Shown: in pieces, positions 24,046-32,082 of the stretch
Layout of the letters: each line of letters starts with the position of its first letter
How positions within the stretch are numbered: the first letter of the stretch is position 1
Assembly: GCA_014695195.1 (NCBI GenBank)
Contig: JACJNW010000028.1
Location: forward strand, 930,001 to 994,000
Reading direction: 5' to 3'
From: Cyanobacteria bacterium FACHB-DQ100
Lineage (GTDB): Bacteria > Cyanobacteriota > Cyanobacteriia > Leptolyngbyales > Leptolyngbyaceae
DNA: 64,000 nt
Notes under the pieces: model-generated
Database searches by the model: none
What the model was told of the DNA's origin: nothing
What the model saw: only the letters and a program-made list of their open reading frames with translations
Program-made: the position numbers and the translations under genes

Positions 24046-24984
24046 TTATTGAAGAAATACGAGTGCGATCGCTAACCAAATCAAGAAGCACGATCGCGTT
24101 AAGTTCGTTGCTTGGTGAATGGTGTCGATCGTAATCGGTCGTAGCGGTTCACCGAGTAATGGTTTCTGTTTCTTAACGCCGCGATAATAATTCACTCCAC
24201 CAACTTGAACGCCTAAAACCGCCGCATACACACACTCACTCCAACCCGAATTCGGACTCGAATCCTTTGGCGCATCTCGTTGGCAAAGGCTCCAAACCTC
24301 AAGCGGCTTGCCTGAAATCAGACCTAAAGTAAACACCGTCGACCGACAAGGGAGCCAAGTCAGAACATCATCGGTTTTAGCGCTAAACCACCCAAAATCC
24401 GTAAATGGCGCTTCTCGATAGCCAATCATTGAATCAAGCGTACTCGCTGCCTTATACGCGATCGCCAACGGAACACTCCCCACCGGCGTAAATGCTCCAA
24501 TCAACGCATAAAACAATGGAGCCATCACACCATCAACAGCATTCTCGGTCACAGTTTCTAGAATAGCCCTGAGAATCTCTGGTTCCGGCAAATTCTCTGT
24601 GTCCCGACCGACATACAAGCGTAATCGCGATCGCGCCTCCTCCAAATTCGGCAGCAAGCCTAAAACATCTTCCGCAGCCATTCTCAAACTTCGTCCTGCG
24701 AAACAACTCGCAAGCAAAACGACCGCAATTGCAGTCCCAAACGCTGAATGAATCGATTTTGCAACTTCAATTGCGCCCCAAGCGATCGTAGCGCTTCCTA
24801 GAATGAGTGCGATCGTCAAGACAACTCCAGCGATCCTCAGCAGAATCGGATTTTTGGTGAATCGAAACGCGATCGTTTTGAATTGCTCGATCGCCCATCC
24901 CATCACCTGCACCGGATGAATCCAATTCCACGGATCGCCGATGCAAAAATCCAGCAATGCTGCCCCGATTAAAACCCCGCTCAT
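24046..24984 (-). CDS. cobD: Adenosylcobinamide-phosphate synthase CobD/CbiB
   Basis: About 312 residues, multi-span membrane enzyme that attaches aminopropanol (phosphate) to adenosylcobyric acid in B12 assembly. Diagnostic segments are ALLDFCIGDPWNWIHPVQVMGWAIE, the ETVTENAVDGVMAPLFYALIGAFTPVG core and KAASTLDSMIGYREAPFTDFGWFSAKTDDVLTWLP. The reading frame is open upstream to 25191 but ATG 24984 is the family start; it begins one base after the Rrf2 stop TGA, so the two are probably translationally coupled. Confidence 0.95.
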   Translation of the reverse strand: MSGVLIGAALLDFCIGDPWNWIHPVQVMGWAIEQFKTIAFRFTKNPILLRIAGVVLTIALILGSATIAWGAIEVAKSIHSAFGTAIAVVLLASCFAGRSLRMAAEDVLGLLPNLEEARSRLRLYVGRDTENLPEPEILRAILETVTENAVDGVMAPLFYALIGAFTPVGSVPLAIAYKAASTLDSMIGYREAPFTDFGWFSAKTDDVLTWLPCRSTVFTLGLISGKPLEVWSLCQRDAPKDSSPNSGWSECVYAAVLGVQVGGVNYYRGVKKQKPLLGEPLRPITIDTIHQATNLTRSCFLIWLAIALVFLQ

Positions 24985-24985
24985 C

Positions 24986-25432
24986 TCAAACCACAAAGCT
25001 CGCCCCTTCTCCCTGAGATGCCCGCCAACTCCGCGCATCGTAGTATAAATCCTCCAGCGAAATGCTGTACAGCGCGTTTTGCAGCTTTTTGTACAGTCGG
25101 TTCCACACGCTAAACGCCACCCAATCTTCTGCCTGAGCATCATCCGGTGTATGGTGCGACAAGGGTTCCACACTTTCCCCAACTGCCGCAAGAATCTGCC
25201 CTAGTGAAATTTCTGCGGGATGTCGCGCCAGTTGATACCCGCCCTGCGCCCCTCGAATCGAGTGAACCAATTTTGCTCGGCGCATTTCGATTAGCAACTT
25301 TTCCAGATAAGGAGCCGGAAGAGCTTGCCGAAGCGCGATCGCCTTGACCGAAGCTGGTCCATATTCTGGCTGAAAGCACAAATCTAGCAACGCCTTCACG
25401 CTGTAATGCCCGCGTGTCGTTAGCTTCATCAT
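24986..25432 (-). CDS. Rrf2 family transcriptional regulator
   Basis: 148 residues with the Rrf2 winged helix: MKLTTRGHYSVKALLDLCFQPEYGPASVKAIALRQALPAPYLEKLLIEMRRAKLVHSIRGAQGGYQLARHPAEISLGQILAAVGE. The three-Cys cluster ligand set of IscR/NsrR is absent (only one Cys, at position 19), so iron-sulfur sensing through the usual site is unlikely. It is directly upstream of cobD and coupled to it. A role in regulating this operon or cysteine/sulfur metabolism (CymR-like) is possible but unproven. Confidence 0.88.
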   Translation of the reverse strand: MMKLTTRGHYSVKALLDLCFQPEYGPASVKAIALRQALPAPYLEKLLIEMRRAKLVHSIRGAQGGYQLARHPAEISLGQILAAVGESVEPLSHHTPDDAQAEDWVAFSVWNRLYKKLQNALYSISLEDLYYDARSWRASQGEGASFVV

Positions 25433-25511
25433 CAGAGAAATTGTCTCATCCTACTCTGAATAGCCTAACAGGGAAGGCGAATTCTATTGAGGTCATGCAC
25501 TCAACCCAGTT

Positions 25512-25787
25512 CTACCGCTCTTTTAGAGATTTCACCCAGTAGTCTTTAGAAGTGCTCATTGGAATTCCTGTACTTGCAAGCTCTTGCTGAATCTTGAGTC
25601 TTTCCGAGACTGAGGGATTGGACAGAAACTTGGAACGGGTTACTAACTGTAAGCTCGAAGGCTGAACCGGACGAGACGCGATCGCAGGAGGAGTAGGCCG
25701 AAGCGCCAGTCCCACTAAACTTACGATCGATGCAGTCCAGCCCGTAAGCGCAGCAATGGTTAACCACTTTTCAACTGTCTGATTCAT
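25512..25787 (-). CDS. Small single-span hypothetical protein
   Basis: 91 residues beginning MNQTVEKWLTIAALTGWTASIVSLVGLALR, one membrane segment, followed by a Pro-rich stretch and a helical tail (SVSERLKIQQELASTGIPMSTSKDYWVKSLKER). No family recognised. An upstream in-frame start at 25802 is possible; ATG 25787 is chosen because hydrophobic sequence follows sooner. Lies alone between cobD operon and MBL gene. Confidence 0.45.
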   Translation of the reverse strand: MNQTVEKWLTIAALTGWTASIVSLVGLALRPTPPAIASRPVQPSSLQLVTRSKFLSNPSVSERLKIQQELASTGIPMSTSKDYWVKSLKER

Positions 25788-26008
25788 CCTCGACTCCACC
25801 ATGCTCAGGAACTTGCTTGCAGACCGGCTCTAACCGGACTAACAGAGATATCTTGCTCTCAATGATTATAACTTGATTAACAAAAGCAGGAATAGATCTC
25901 GCTCTGTTGTCAACCGTAAAGATTGGCAAATTTTGCGATATATAGGCAAAACTCCGGAGGAATTTCCACTAGAATCCGATGTCCCTTGCTCAAAAGACAG
26001 TGTTTTGA

Positions 26009-26851
26009 ATGGTTATGAATCTCAAGCGCCTGCTTCAAGTGGCGCTGCTTGTTTCAGTCGCAATCGTAATTTTGATGGTGAGTGTCGTACCGCAGGGATC
26101 AAGCGCTACGGCTGGAAAAACGCAATTGCAATGGTACGGACAGTCCGCATTTAAGCTCACCACTCCATCGGGTAAAGTCCTGTTAATCGATCCCTGGCTG
26201 ACTAATCCTGTAAATCCAAACGGCAAAACCGATCTCGCCAATCTCAACCGAGCAGATTTGATTCTGATTACACATGGTCACTTTGATCATGTCGGCGATG
26301 CCGTGACGATCGCCAAAAAAACAAACGCCCCCTTAGTCAGCACCGCCGACTTAGGACAGGCATTAGTAGGCATCGGCTATCCCAAAAACCTAGCTACCAC
26401 GCAAACTCTAGGGAATTTCGGGGGTGAACTGACGCTGTTAAACAATGAAGTGAAAGTTGCTTTCATTCCGGCTGTTCACAGTTCGGCAGTTGCATCAGAT
26501 GGGAATCCAGCCCAGTATGCAGGCAATCCGGGAGGATTCCTAATCACAGTGCAGAATGGGCCTGTCATCTATCACACAGGCGATACTGACGTTTTCTTGG
26601 ATATGCGGTTGATCCCAGAATTTCGTAAAGTTTCGGTGATGCTGGCTTGCATCGGCGATCGCTTCACGATGGGGCCTAAGCGGGCAGCCACTGCGGTGAG
26701 TTATGTTAAGCCAAATGTTGTGATCCCGATGCACTTTGGCACTTTCCCTTTATTAACCGGAACACCTCAAGCGTTTCAAGCCGAACTCGCTCGCCAAAGA
26801 GTCACAACAAAGCTTCAAGTCATGAAAGTGGGTCAAACGATTCAGCTTTAA
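26009..26851 (+). CDS. Exported metallo-beta-lactamase-fold hydrolase (UPF0173-like)
   Basis: About 280 residues with an N-terminal hydrophobic export signal (LLQVALLVSVAIVILMVSVV). The mature domain keeps the full metal set: LITHGHFDHVGD, a later His in FIPAVHSS, Asp in IYHTGDTDVFLDM and His in VVIPMHFGTFP. This is the UPF0173/YtnP-like subgroup of predicted metal-dependent hydrolases; the substrate is unknown. ATG 26015 is an equally possible start, two codons on. A short hairpin (CTGGTT/AACCAG, 26867-26881) follows the stop. Confidence 0.85.
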   Translation: MVMNLKRLLQVALLVSVAIVILMVSVVPQGSSATAGKTQLQWYGQSAFKLTTPSGKVLLIDPWLTNPVNPNGKTDLANLNRADLILITHGHFDHVGDAVTIAKKTNAPLVSTADLGQALVGIGYPKNLATTQTLGNFGGELTLLNNEVKVAFIPAVHSSAVASDGNPAQYAGNPGGFLITVQNGPVIYHTGDTDVFLDMRLIPEFRKVSVMLACIGDRFTMGPKRAATAVSYVKPNVVIPMHFGTFPLLTGTPQAFQAELARQRVTTKLQVMKVGQTIQL

Positions 26852-26862
26852 GTTGCTTGTAA

Positions 26863-26884
26863 TGCCTCTGGTTAAGAACCAGGG
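26863..26884 (+). terminator. Short hairpin after the exported MBL gene
   Basis: CTGGTT and AACCAG separated by AAG, with flanking GCC/GGC that can extend the stem. No T run. Probable transcript 3' end. Confidence 0.4.
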
Positions 26885-26998
26885 CAATTCTAAATCTGAA
26901 AAGAGTAGGGTCACAATATCTCTCTGGTTGCTTTACTTAACTTAACCACAGCACGTATCGTACAATACGCAAAGTATTCATGTATGAGAGGTGGTGTG

Positions 26999-27910
26999 AT
27001 GTCGGAGGCGGCAACGAAGCCCCTGACGATTCCGAGGGAGTTGCTGGGAGCGCCCGGTGATTTTAATCCAACGTTATTAATATTTCTGATCTCAAACGCG
27101 ATCGCCATTATCACCACACTCGGCTACTGGTGTTGGGGATGGGTGGATTGGGTTTGTTTTTGTCTAAATACGATCGGGCTGCATCTGCTGGGAACGGTGA
27201 TCCACGATGCTTGTCATGGTGTGGCGCACCGCAATAAGGTGATGAATGCACTCCTCGGACATGGAAGCGCCTTTTTCCTGTGCTTTTCTTATCCAGTCTT
27301 TACGCGGGTACACATCCAACATCACGGCAACGTCAATGATCCTGAAAACGACCCAGATCACGTCGTTTCGACGTTCGGGCCACTCTGGATCATTAATGCG
27401 CGATTTATGTACCACGAGTTCTTTTTCTTTCAGAGAAAGCTGTGGCGCAAAAATGAGCTGCTTGAGTGGTTTTTAGCGCGGCTGTCATTAGCGATGATCG
27501 TCTTTGTCGCAGTGAAGTACCACTTTTTGGGCTATGTGTTTAACTTCTGGTTTATTCCCTTGGCGATCGTGGGCTTGGTGTTAGGGCTGTTCTTTGACTA
27601 CCTGCCGCATCGTCCATTTAAGGAACGTGATCGCTGGAAAAATGCCAGAGTCTATCCAAGTCGAATTCTGAACGGCTTGATTTTGGGACAGAACTATCAC
27701 TTGGTGCATCATCTTTGGCCCGCTGTACCCTGGTACAAATATCAAGCTGCATACTATGCAGCAAAGCCGATTTTGGATGAAAAAGGATCGCCGCAATCGA
27801 TCGGACTGCTTAAAGAAGACTTTCTTGGCTTCCTCTACGACGTTTTCTTAGGCATTCGAATTCATCCCAAGCCGATTAAAGAAATTCCTGAAGCGCCGCT
27901 CGCTGAATAG
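26999..27910 (+). CDS. crtR: Beta-carotene hydroxylase CrtR
   Basis: 303-residue membrane di-iron enzyme of the fatty-acid-desaturase-like type that hydroxylates carotenoid rings (zeaxanthin, and myxoxanthophyll-type rings). The histidine boxes are intact: VIHDACHGVAHRN, VHIQHHGNVNDPENDPDH and YHLVHHLWPAVPWYKYQ. It matches the known cyanobacterial CrtR along its length (LLGAPGDFNPTLL; FFDYLPHRPFKERDRWKNARVYPS; LDEKGSPQSIGLL). ATG 26999 is chosen because GAGAGGTGG lies just before it; a 5-codon upstream ATG is weaker. Ends in a good terminator. Confidence 0.95.
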   Translation: MSEAATKPLTIPRELLGAPGDFNPTLLIFLISNAIAIITTLGYWCWGWVDWVCFCLNTIGLHLLGTVIHDACHGVAHRNKVMNALLGHGSAFFLCFSYPVFTRVHIQHHGNVNDPENDPDHVVSTFGPLWIINARFMYHEFFFFQRKLWRKNELLEWFLARLSLAMIVFVAVKYHFLGYVFNFWFIPLAIVGLVLGLFFDYLPHRPFKERDRWKNARVYPSRILNGLILGQNYHLVHHLWPAVPWYKYQAAYYAAKPILDEKGSPQSIGLLKEDFLGFLYDVFLGIRIHPKPIKEIPEAPLAE

Positions 27911-27914
27911 CCGG

Positions 27915-27948
27915 AAAGCCCCAACCCTGAAGTGAGAGTTGGGGCTTT
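27915..27948 (+). terminator. Rho-independent terminator of crtR
   Basis: AAAGCCCCAAC (27915-27925) pairs with GTTGGGGCTTT (27938-27948), and T continues to 27950. It starts 5 bases after the crtR stop. Confidence 0.85.
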
Positions 27949-28039
27949 TTAAGATCTGCCTGGATGGAGAGGATGCCTTTACGATCGCTGCGCCAGAATT
28001 AGTTATAGAAAAATTGTTATTAATGCGGAGAAAACAAAC

Positions 28040-28405
28040 ATGGGATATTTCCTAACCATCCTGGTAACAGCACTCAGCTTGCTTGTCGTGGATATTGTAT
28101 TACCCGGTGTCAATATTGAAAGCTTTGCGGTCGCGCTGATTGCAGGTGTGGTGATCGGTTTGGTGAATACTTTTATCAAGCCAATTTTGTCGCTGTTGAC
28201 GCTACCGATTAACCTGCTGACGTTGGGATTGTTTTCGATCGTCATTAACGGAATCTGTTTTACCTTGGCGGCTGCTTTGGTTCCAGGATTCCAAGCTCAC
28301 GGTTTAGTGTCCTTCTTGGTCGCACCGTTTATTCTGTCGCTGGCAAGCACATTCTTGAACAAGTATTTTGCTGAGCGCAATGTTGATCTCAAGCCGAATG
28401 CGTAA
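28040..28405 (+). CDS. Phage holin family 4-type small membrane protein
   Basis: 121 residues, four hydrophobic segments with the family features LVVDIVLPGVNIESF, GLVNTFIKPILSLLTLPINLLTLGLF and NGICFTLAAALVPGF (the Phage_holin_4_2 family, Pfam PF04020). Despite the name such proteins are mostly chromosomal and not tied to lysis; no phage genes are present here. Function unknown. Confidence 0.82.
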   Translation: MGYFLTILVTALSLLVVDIVLPGVNIESFAVALIAGVVIGLVNTFIKPILSLLTLPINLLTLGLFSIVINGICFTLAAALVPGFQAHGLVSFLVAPFILSLASTFLNKYFAERNVDLKPNA

Positions 28406-28408
28406 CTA

Positions 28409-28432
28409 AACATAAGTTTGAACATAAGTTTG
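28409..28432. repeat. 12-base direct tandem repeat
   Basis: AACATAAGTTTG occurs twice head to tail (28409-28420, 28421-28432) just after the holin-like stop codon. Likely a small duplication with no evident function. Confidence 0.5.
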
Positions 28433-28469
28433 ACAAAGGTTTTCGCTGCGGTTTGAGCGGTTAGTTGCC

Positions 28470-28497
28470 CCCTAGCTCCCTCACAAGTTGGGGGACT
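28470..28497. repeat. Partial copy of the C-rich intergenic element
   Basis: GCCCCCTAGCTCCCTCAC followed by AAGTTGGGGGACTT resembles one arm and inner hairpin of the element at 17440. It lacks the second long arm. Confidence 0.45.
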
Positions 28498-28543
28498 TTG
28501 ATAATTGTTTGATAACTGATCGATACCCATAGAATTCTGAAAT

Positions 28544-28575
28544 AAAAAAGGGCGGTATCTCAACCGCCCTTTTTT
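28544..28575. terminator. Bidirectional terminator between holin-like gene and aroH
   Basis: AAAAAAGGGCGGT (28544-28556) pairs with ACCGCCCTTTTTT (28563-28575) around a 6-base loop, with A and T runs on both sides. Strong intrinsic terminator for both convergent transcripts. Confidence 0.85.
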
Positions 28576-28578
28576 TCG

Positions 28579-28974
28579 CTAATTTTGAGGACTTGCGATC
28601 GAACTCAATGCCCAATCCGGTCGCAAATTCTTCGCCTGCCGCAAATAAGGATGATGAATTTTCACATCTGGATCAGGCGTATTGAAATGAATCAGAAACC
28701 GAATACAGCGCTCTAAACTACCCTGGACGTGCATTTGCTGAACATCAATCAGGGGCACATTCGCCCAGTGGGAGCGCTCACGAGCGATTGCCGCTGGAAA
28801 AATCGCATCAAGATCCTTAGTGACTGTAAACGTAGCGCTGACGATTTCCTCCGGGTCGAGTTGGTTACAAGTTTCTAACTCATCCAATAACTCTATTACC
28901 GCTTCCCGAATTGCCTCGATCGTATTCTCTGAAGCGGTGGTCGCTCCCCGGATTGCTCGTACTCGCCAATGCAC
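28579..28974 (-). CDS. aroH: Chorismate mutase AroH
   Basis: 131 residues, the AroH (trimeric, non-AroQ) fold. Converts chorismate to prephenate for phenylalanine and tyrosine. Signatures: MHWRVRAIRGATTASENTIEAIREAVIELL, EIVSATFTVTKDLDAIFPA, RERSHWANVPLIDVQQMHVQGSLERCIRFLIHFN. The last 20 residues (RQAKNLRPDW) are the usual C-terminal tail. Lies 83 bases downstream of sppA on the same strand. Confidence 0.95.
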   Translation of the reverse strand: MHWRVRAIRGATTASENTIEAIREAVIELLDELETCNQLDPEEIVSATFTVTKDLDAIFPAAIARERSHWANVPLIDVQQMHVQGSLERCIRFLIHFNTPDPDVKIHHPYLRQAKNLRPDWALSSIASPQN

Positions 28975-29057
28975 GTTCCCGTCCTCCTAAGTCTTGCTCG
29001 TTCGTACCTAGATTATCAACGAAAGGGCAAGGGTGAAATCCGGATAAATGCTTTGAT

Positions 29058-29894
29058 CTAAGGACGATACAACCACAGCGGCAATCCACAAGTCTCAAGT
29101 TCAAATTCCAACCAGTCCATACCTACCACAAGCGGCGGTAAAGCTCCGATTAAACCGTCTAGACGATCGTTCGAGGCGAAGCGACCGACTAAGGATTTCT
29201 TTTCTTCAAAGTTATAAGTCTTCGTCTTCTCTGGATCGAGATTCACCAGTTCACATGCCCAGCGTCGCGCATCTTCTTCGGTTCCTAAACGATCGACCAC
29301 ACCCAATTCAACCGCCTGCTGTCCGGTAAAAATTCGTCCGTCTGCAAACGATCGCACCGTTTCTTCTGAAAGATGGCGCGACTCCGCAACCGTTTGCACA
29401 AATTGAGAATAGCTGATATCGATCAGGTCTTGCAGAATTTTTTGTTCTGGCTCCGTGAGTTCGCGATCGAACGACAAAATATCTTTGTAGGGCCCTGATT
29501 TAATCACCTTGAACGATACGCCAACTTTCTCCAGCAATCGCTCAATATTGTTACCGCGCAGGATTACACCAATGCTACCTGTAATCGTTCCAGGATTCGC
29601 CATGATGTGCTGTGCGCCCATGCCGATATATACGCCGCCCGACGCGGAAATATTGCCGTAGCTCGCAACAATCTTAGTTTTTTGCCCCAACCGCTTCAGC
29701 GCTTCATAAATCTCCTGCGAATCGCCTACCGTTCCGCCAGGGCTGTCAATTCTCAGCAATAACGCCGGAAACTCTCGCTCCTCCACCGTTTTCAAATTTT
29801 CTAACACTCGTTTTCGAGTTGCGCCCGCGATCGCACCTTTAACTTCAATTCGAGCAATCTGCTTCCGCAACCCACGCTTAAACAACCGCACCAT
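29058..29894 (-). CDS. sppA: Signal peptide peptidase SppA (S49 family, short form)
   Basis: 278 residues, serine protease of the S49 clan that degrades leftover signal peptides and membrane fragments. Visible are IDSPGGTVGDSQEIYEAL, the nucleophile region YGNISASGGVYIGMGA, and a Lys in SGPYKDILS forming the Ser/Lys dyad, plus ITGSIGVI. There is no clear N-terminal membrane span in this start choice, and the length equals half of long-form SppA. The neighbour aroH may share its transcript. Plants have a light-induced SppA homologue. Confidence 0.9.
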   Translation of the reverse strand: MVRLFKRGLRKQIARIEVKGAIAGATRKRVLENLKTVEEREFPALLLRIDSPGGTVGDSQEIYEALKRLGQKTKIVASYGNISASGGVYIGMGAQHIMANPGTITGSIGVILRGNNIERLLEKVGVSFKVIKSGPYKDILSFDRELTEPEQKILQDLIDISYSQFVQTVAESRHLSEETVRSFADGRIFTGQQAVELGVVDRLGTEEDARRWACELVNLDPEKTKTYNFEEKKSLVGRFASNDRLDGLIGALPPLVVGMDWLEFELETCGLPLWLYRP

Positions 29895-30032
29895 AATGCC
29901 TTAACCATCACAAGTTAAGACAATTTTAACGTTTCCGCTTGAGATCCATTCGATCGACATCGCTATCCAGACTACTTAACACTTCTACATAATTTACTAA
30001 GATGAGAAGAACACCATTCCCAAATCGCACTC

Positions 30033-31103
30033 ATGCAGACTAAATCTCGCTCTTTGATCCTCCTGATTGCACCGTTTTTCCTGTGGGGAACCGCAATGGT
30101 AGCGATGAAAGGCGTAATTCCAAATACGACTCCGTTTTTCTTAGCGGGGGTGCGCTTACTACCTGCGGGACTTTTGGTGCTGCTAACGGCGGCATTTATG
30201 GGTCGATCGCAGCCCAAAGGGTGGGCAGCATGGCTCTGGATTAGTTTGTTTGCGATCGTAGATGGGGCGATGTTTCAGGGCTTTCTCGCTCAGGGATTAG
30301 TCAGAACCGGAGCGGGATTGGGATCGGTGATGATCGATTCGCAGCCGCTAGCGGTGGCACTCATGGCGCTGTGGTTGTTCGGTGAAAAGATTGGGTTTTG
30401 GGGCTGGGTGGGACTTGCGATCGGCGTTTGCGGCATTAGCTTACTGGGATTACCAGAAGAATGGATTCTTTCTGCTGGATCGCGGTTAGGCGATGCCCTA
30501 TTAGATATTCATTCGTTTACCGATTTATTAGCAGGATTGTTTGATAACGGACAGTGGCTGATGCTGTTAGCGGCATTATCAATGGCGGTCGGAACAATTA
30601 TTTCGCGCTATGTCTGCCGGTATACTGATCCAATTGTGGCGACGGGATGGCACATGATTTTAGGCGGATTGCCGCTGTTTGGATTATCAAACCAGCTAGA
30701 AAGTGGACAATGGACGAATTTAACGGCAGCGAACTGGGTGTCGCTCTCGTATTCGACGATTTTTGGTAGCGCGATCGCCTACGGCTTGTTTTTCTACTTT
30801 GCCGCCAGTGGAAGTCTTACGAGTTTAAGTTCGCTGACCTTTTTGACCCCTGTATTTGCGCTGTTGTTTGGAAATCTCTTCCTCGCAGAAGTCTTGAGTC
30901 CGGTTCAGTGGGTGGGCGTGGGCTTCACGCTAATTAGCATTTACTTAATTAATCAGCGGGATATGTTGGGCGAGAAACTCAGTGGTTCGATTTCTGAGTC
31001 GATCGAGGAAGTTCAGGGTAACATAGCCGAGAAAAGGCAATTGCTACCGCAAGCCGAATCAACTCTCAGTGAAATTACGACTCTGTCCGATTCCGACTCT
31101 TAG
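30033..31103 (+). CDS. EamA-type drug/metabolite transporter
   Basis: 356 residues with ten hydrophobic spans in two EamA repeats (LILLIAPFFLWGTAMVAMKGVIPNTTPFFLAGVRLLPAG; LTFLTPVFALLFGNLFLAEVLSPVQWVGVGFTLISIYLI). The extra middle loop (GDALLDIHSFTDLL) and a 55-residue polar C-terminal tail are noted. DMT transporters export amino acids, sugars or toxic compounds; specificity cannot be read from sequence. Divergent from sppA. Confidence 0.85.
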   Translation: MQTKSRSLILLIAPFFLWGTAMVAMKGVIPNTTPFFLAGVRLLPAGLLVLLTAAFMGRSQPKGWAAWLWISLFAIVDGAMFQGFLAQGLVRTGAGLGSVMIDSQPLAVALMALWLFGEKIGFWGWVGLAIGVCGISLLGLPEEWILSAGSRLGDALLDIHSFTDLLAGLFDNGQWLMLLAALSMAVGTIISRYVCRYTDPIVATGWHMILGGLPLFGLSNQLESGQWTNLTAANWVSLSYSTIFGSAIAYGLFFYFAASGSLTSLSSLTFLTPVFALLFGNLFLAEVLSPVQWVGVGFTLISIYLINQRDMLGEKLSGSISESIEEVQGNIAEKRQLLPQAESTLSEITTLSDSDS

Positions 31104-31156
31104 CTTTTAGCAATCCGAGTCGGATGGCGATATGACCTTCCGTTTTGGATTCCGCT

Positions 31157-32053
31157 ATGACTCGTTCTCTCCTCCTGATTGTCACTTGCGCGGCTTGTCT
31201 CAGTTTGTCTACGCGCTCAGTTCAAGCCATTCCCTCTCAATTAGCTACACCGCTTTTAGCCAAAACTGGAGAGCCAGCGAAAACGCCGTTTTGGGCATCA
31301 CCTTTGTTTCTGGGTGGGCTTGGGGCAACGAGCATTGCTGGAGCGCTTACGGCTTGGGTACTCAAGCGCAAATCGATCGCTGAGAATTTAGGTGAGCAGA
31401 GCCGCGCGATCGAGAATCTGGAGCGATCGCAGTCAGTGGTATCTAGCAGCAATGGAACTCCCGATATAAGACCGGAGCTTCTGCCGCTCACCGGGAATTC
31501 TCAATCAGAAACCGCCACCCAGGCAGGATCTGGTGGAATGCTGCAGGTCGTTGAATTACCCAAAGCAGTTTCTTCACTTGCGATCGAAGAAACCACGCGT
31601 CTTGCAAAAATCAACATTGTTGATGAACTGATTCAAGACTTACGATCGCCTGACCCTGCAAAGCGCCGCAAAGTCATTTGGGAGCTAGGGCAGCGCGGAG
31701 ATACTCGTGCTGTGCAACCGTTGGTTGATCTGCTCGTCGAGTCGGATTCTAAGCAGCGAAGTTTGGTTCTATCTGCACTTTCAGAAATTGGCACTCGAAC
31801 CCTGAAACCCATGACAAGAGCGTTAGCCGTTTCGCTCCAAGATGAGAATGCAGAGGTGCGAAAAAATGCCATTCGGGATTTGACCCGCGTGTTTGACATG
31901 GTTTCGCAGATGAGTCATTTGCTGCATCAAGCAACCGAAGATTCAGATCAAGAGGTGCAAGACACAGCGAAATGGGCATTGGGACAATTGAATCGAATTC
32001 GATCGACTCCCTCAGAAGCGCCCACGCTGAAAAATCCAGAGAGTTTGCCGTAG
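31157..32053 (+). CDS. HEAT-repeat protein with N-terminal signal and membrane anchor
   Basis: 298 residues. Signal-like N-terminus (MTRSLLLIVTCAACLSLSTRSVQA), then a possible span (FWASPLFLGGLGATSIAGALTAWVL), a low-complexity polar linker, and C-terminal HEAT/PBS-lyase repeats (LIQDLRSPDPAKRRKVIWELGQRGDTRAVQPLVDLLVESDSKQRSLVLSALSEIG and two more). Such repeats mediate protein binding. Start ATG 31157 is preferred over TTG 31145. Specific role unknown. Confidence 0.75.
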   Translation: MTRSLLLIVTCAACLSLSTRSVQAIPSQLATPLLAKTGEPAKTPFWASPLFLGGLGATSIAGALTAWVLKRKSIAENLGEQSRAIENLERSQSVVSSSNGTPDIRPELLPLTGNSQSETATQAGSGGMLQVVELPKAVSSLAIEETTRLAKINIVDELIQDLRSPDPAKRRKVIWELGQRGDTRAVQPLVDLLVESDSKQRSLVLSALSEIGTRTLKPMTRALAVSLQDENAEVRKNAIRDLTRVFDMVSQMSHLLHQATEDSDQEVQDTAKWALGQLNRIRSTPSEAPTLKNPESLP

Positions 32054-32082
32054 AGTAGGAAAACACTCCACGTTAGAATCCT

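Noticed and set aside
24985-25191. N-terminal extension of the cobD frame
   Set aside because: It lies within the Rrf2 gene in another frame and has no CobD-like sequence.
28040-28405. Possible prophage remnant from the holin-like name
   Set aside because: No terminase, portal, integrase or lysis partner nearby; the family is commonly chromosomal.
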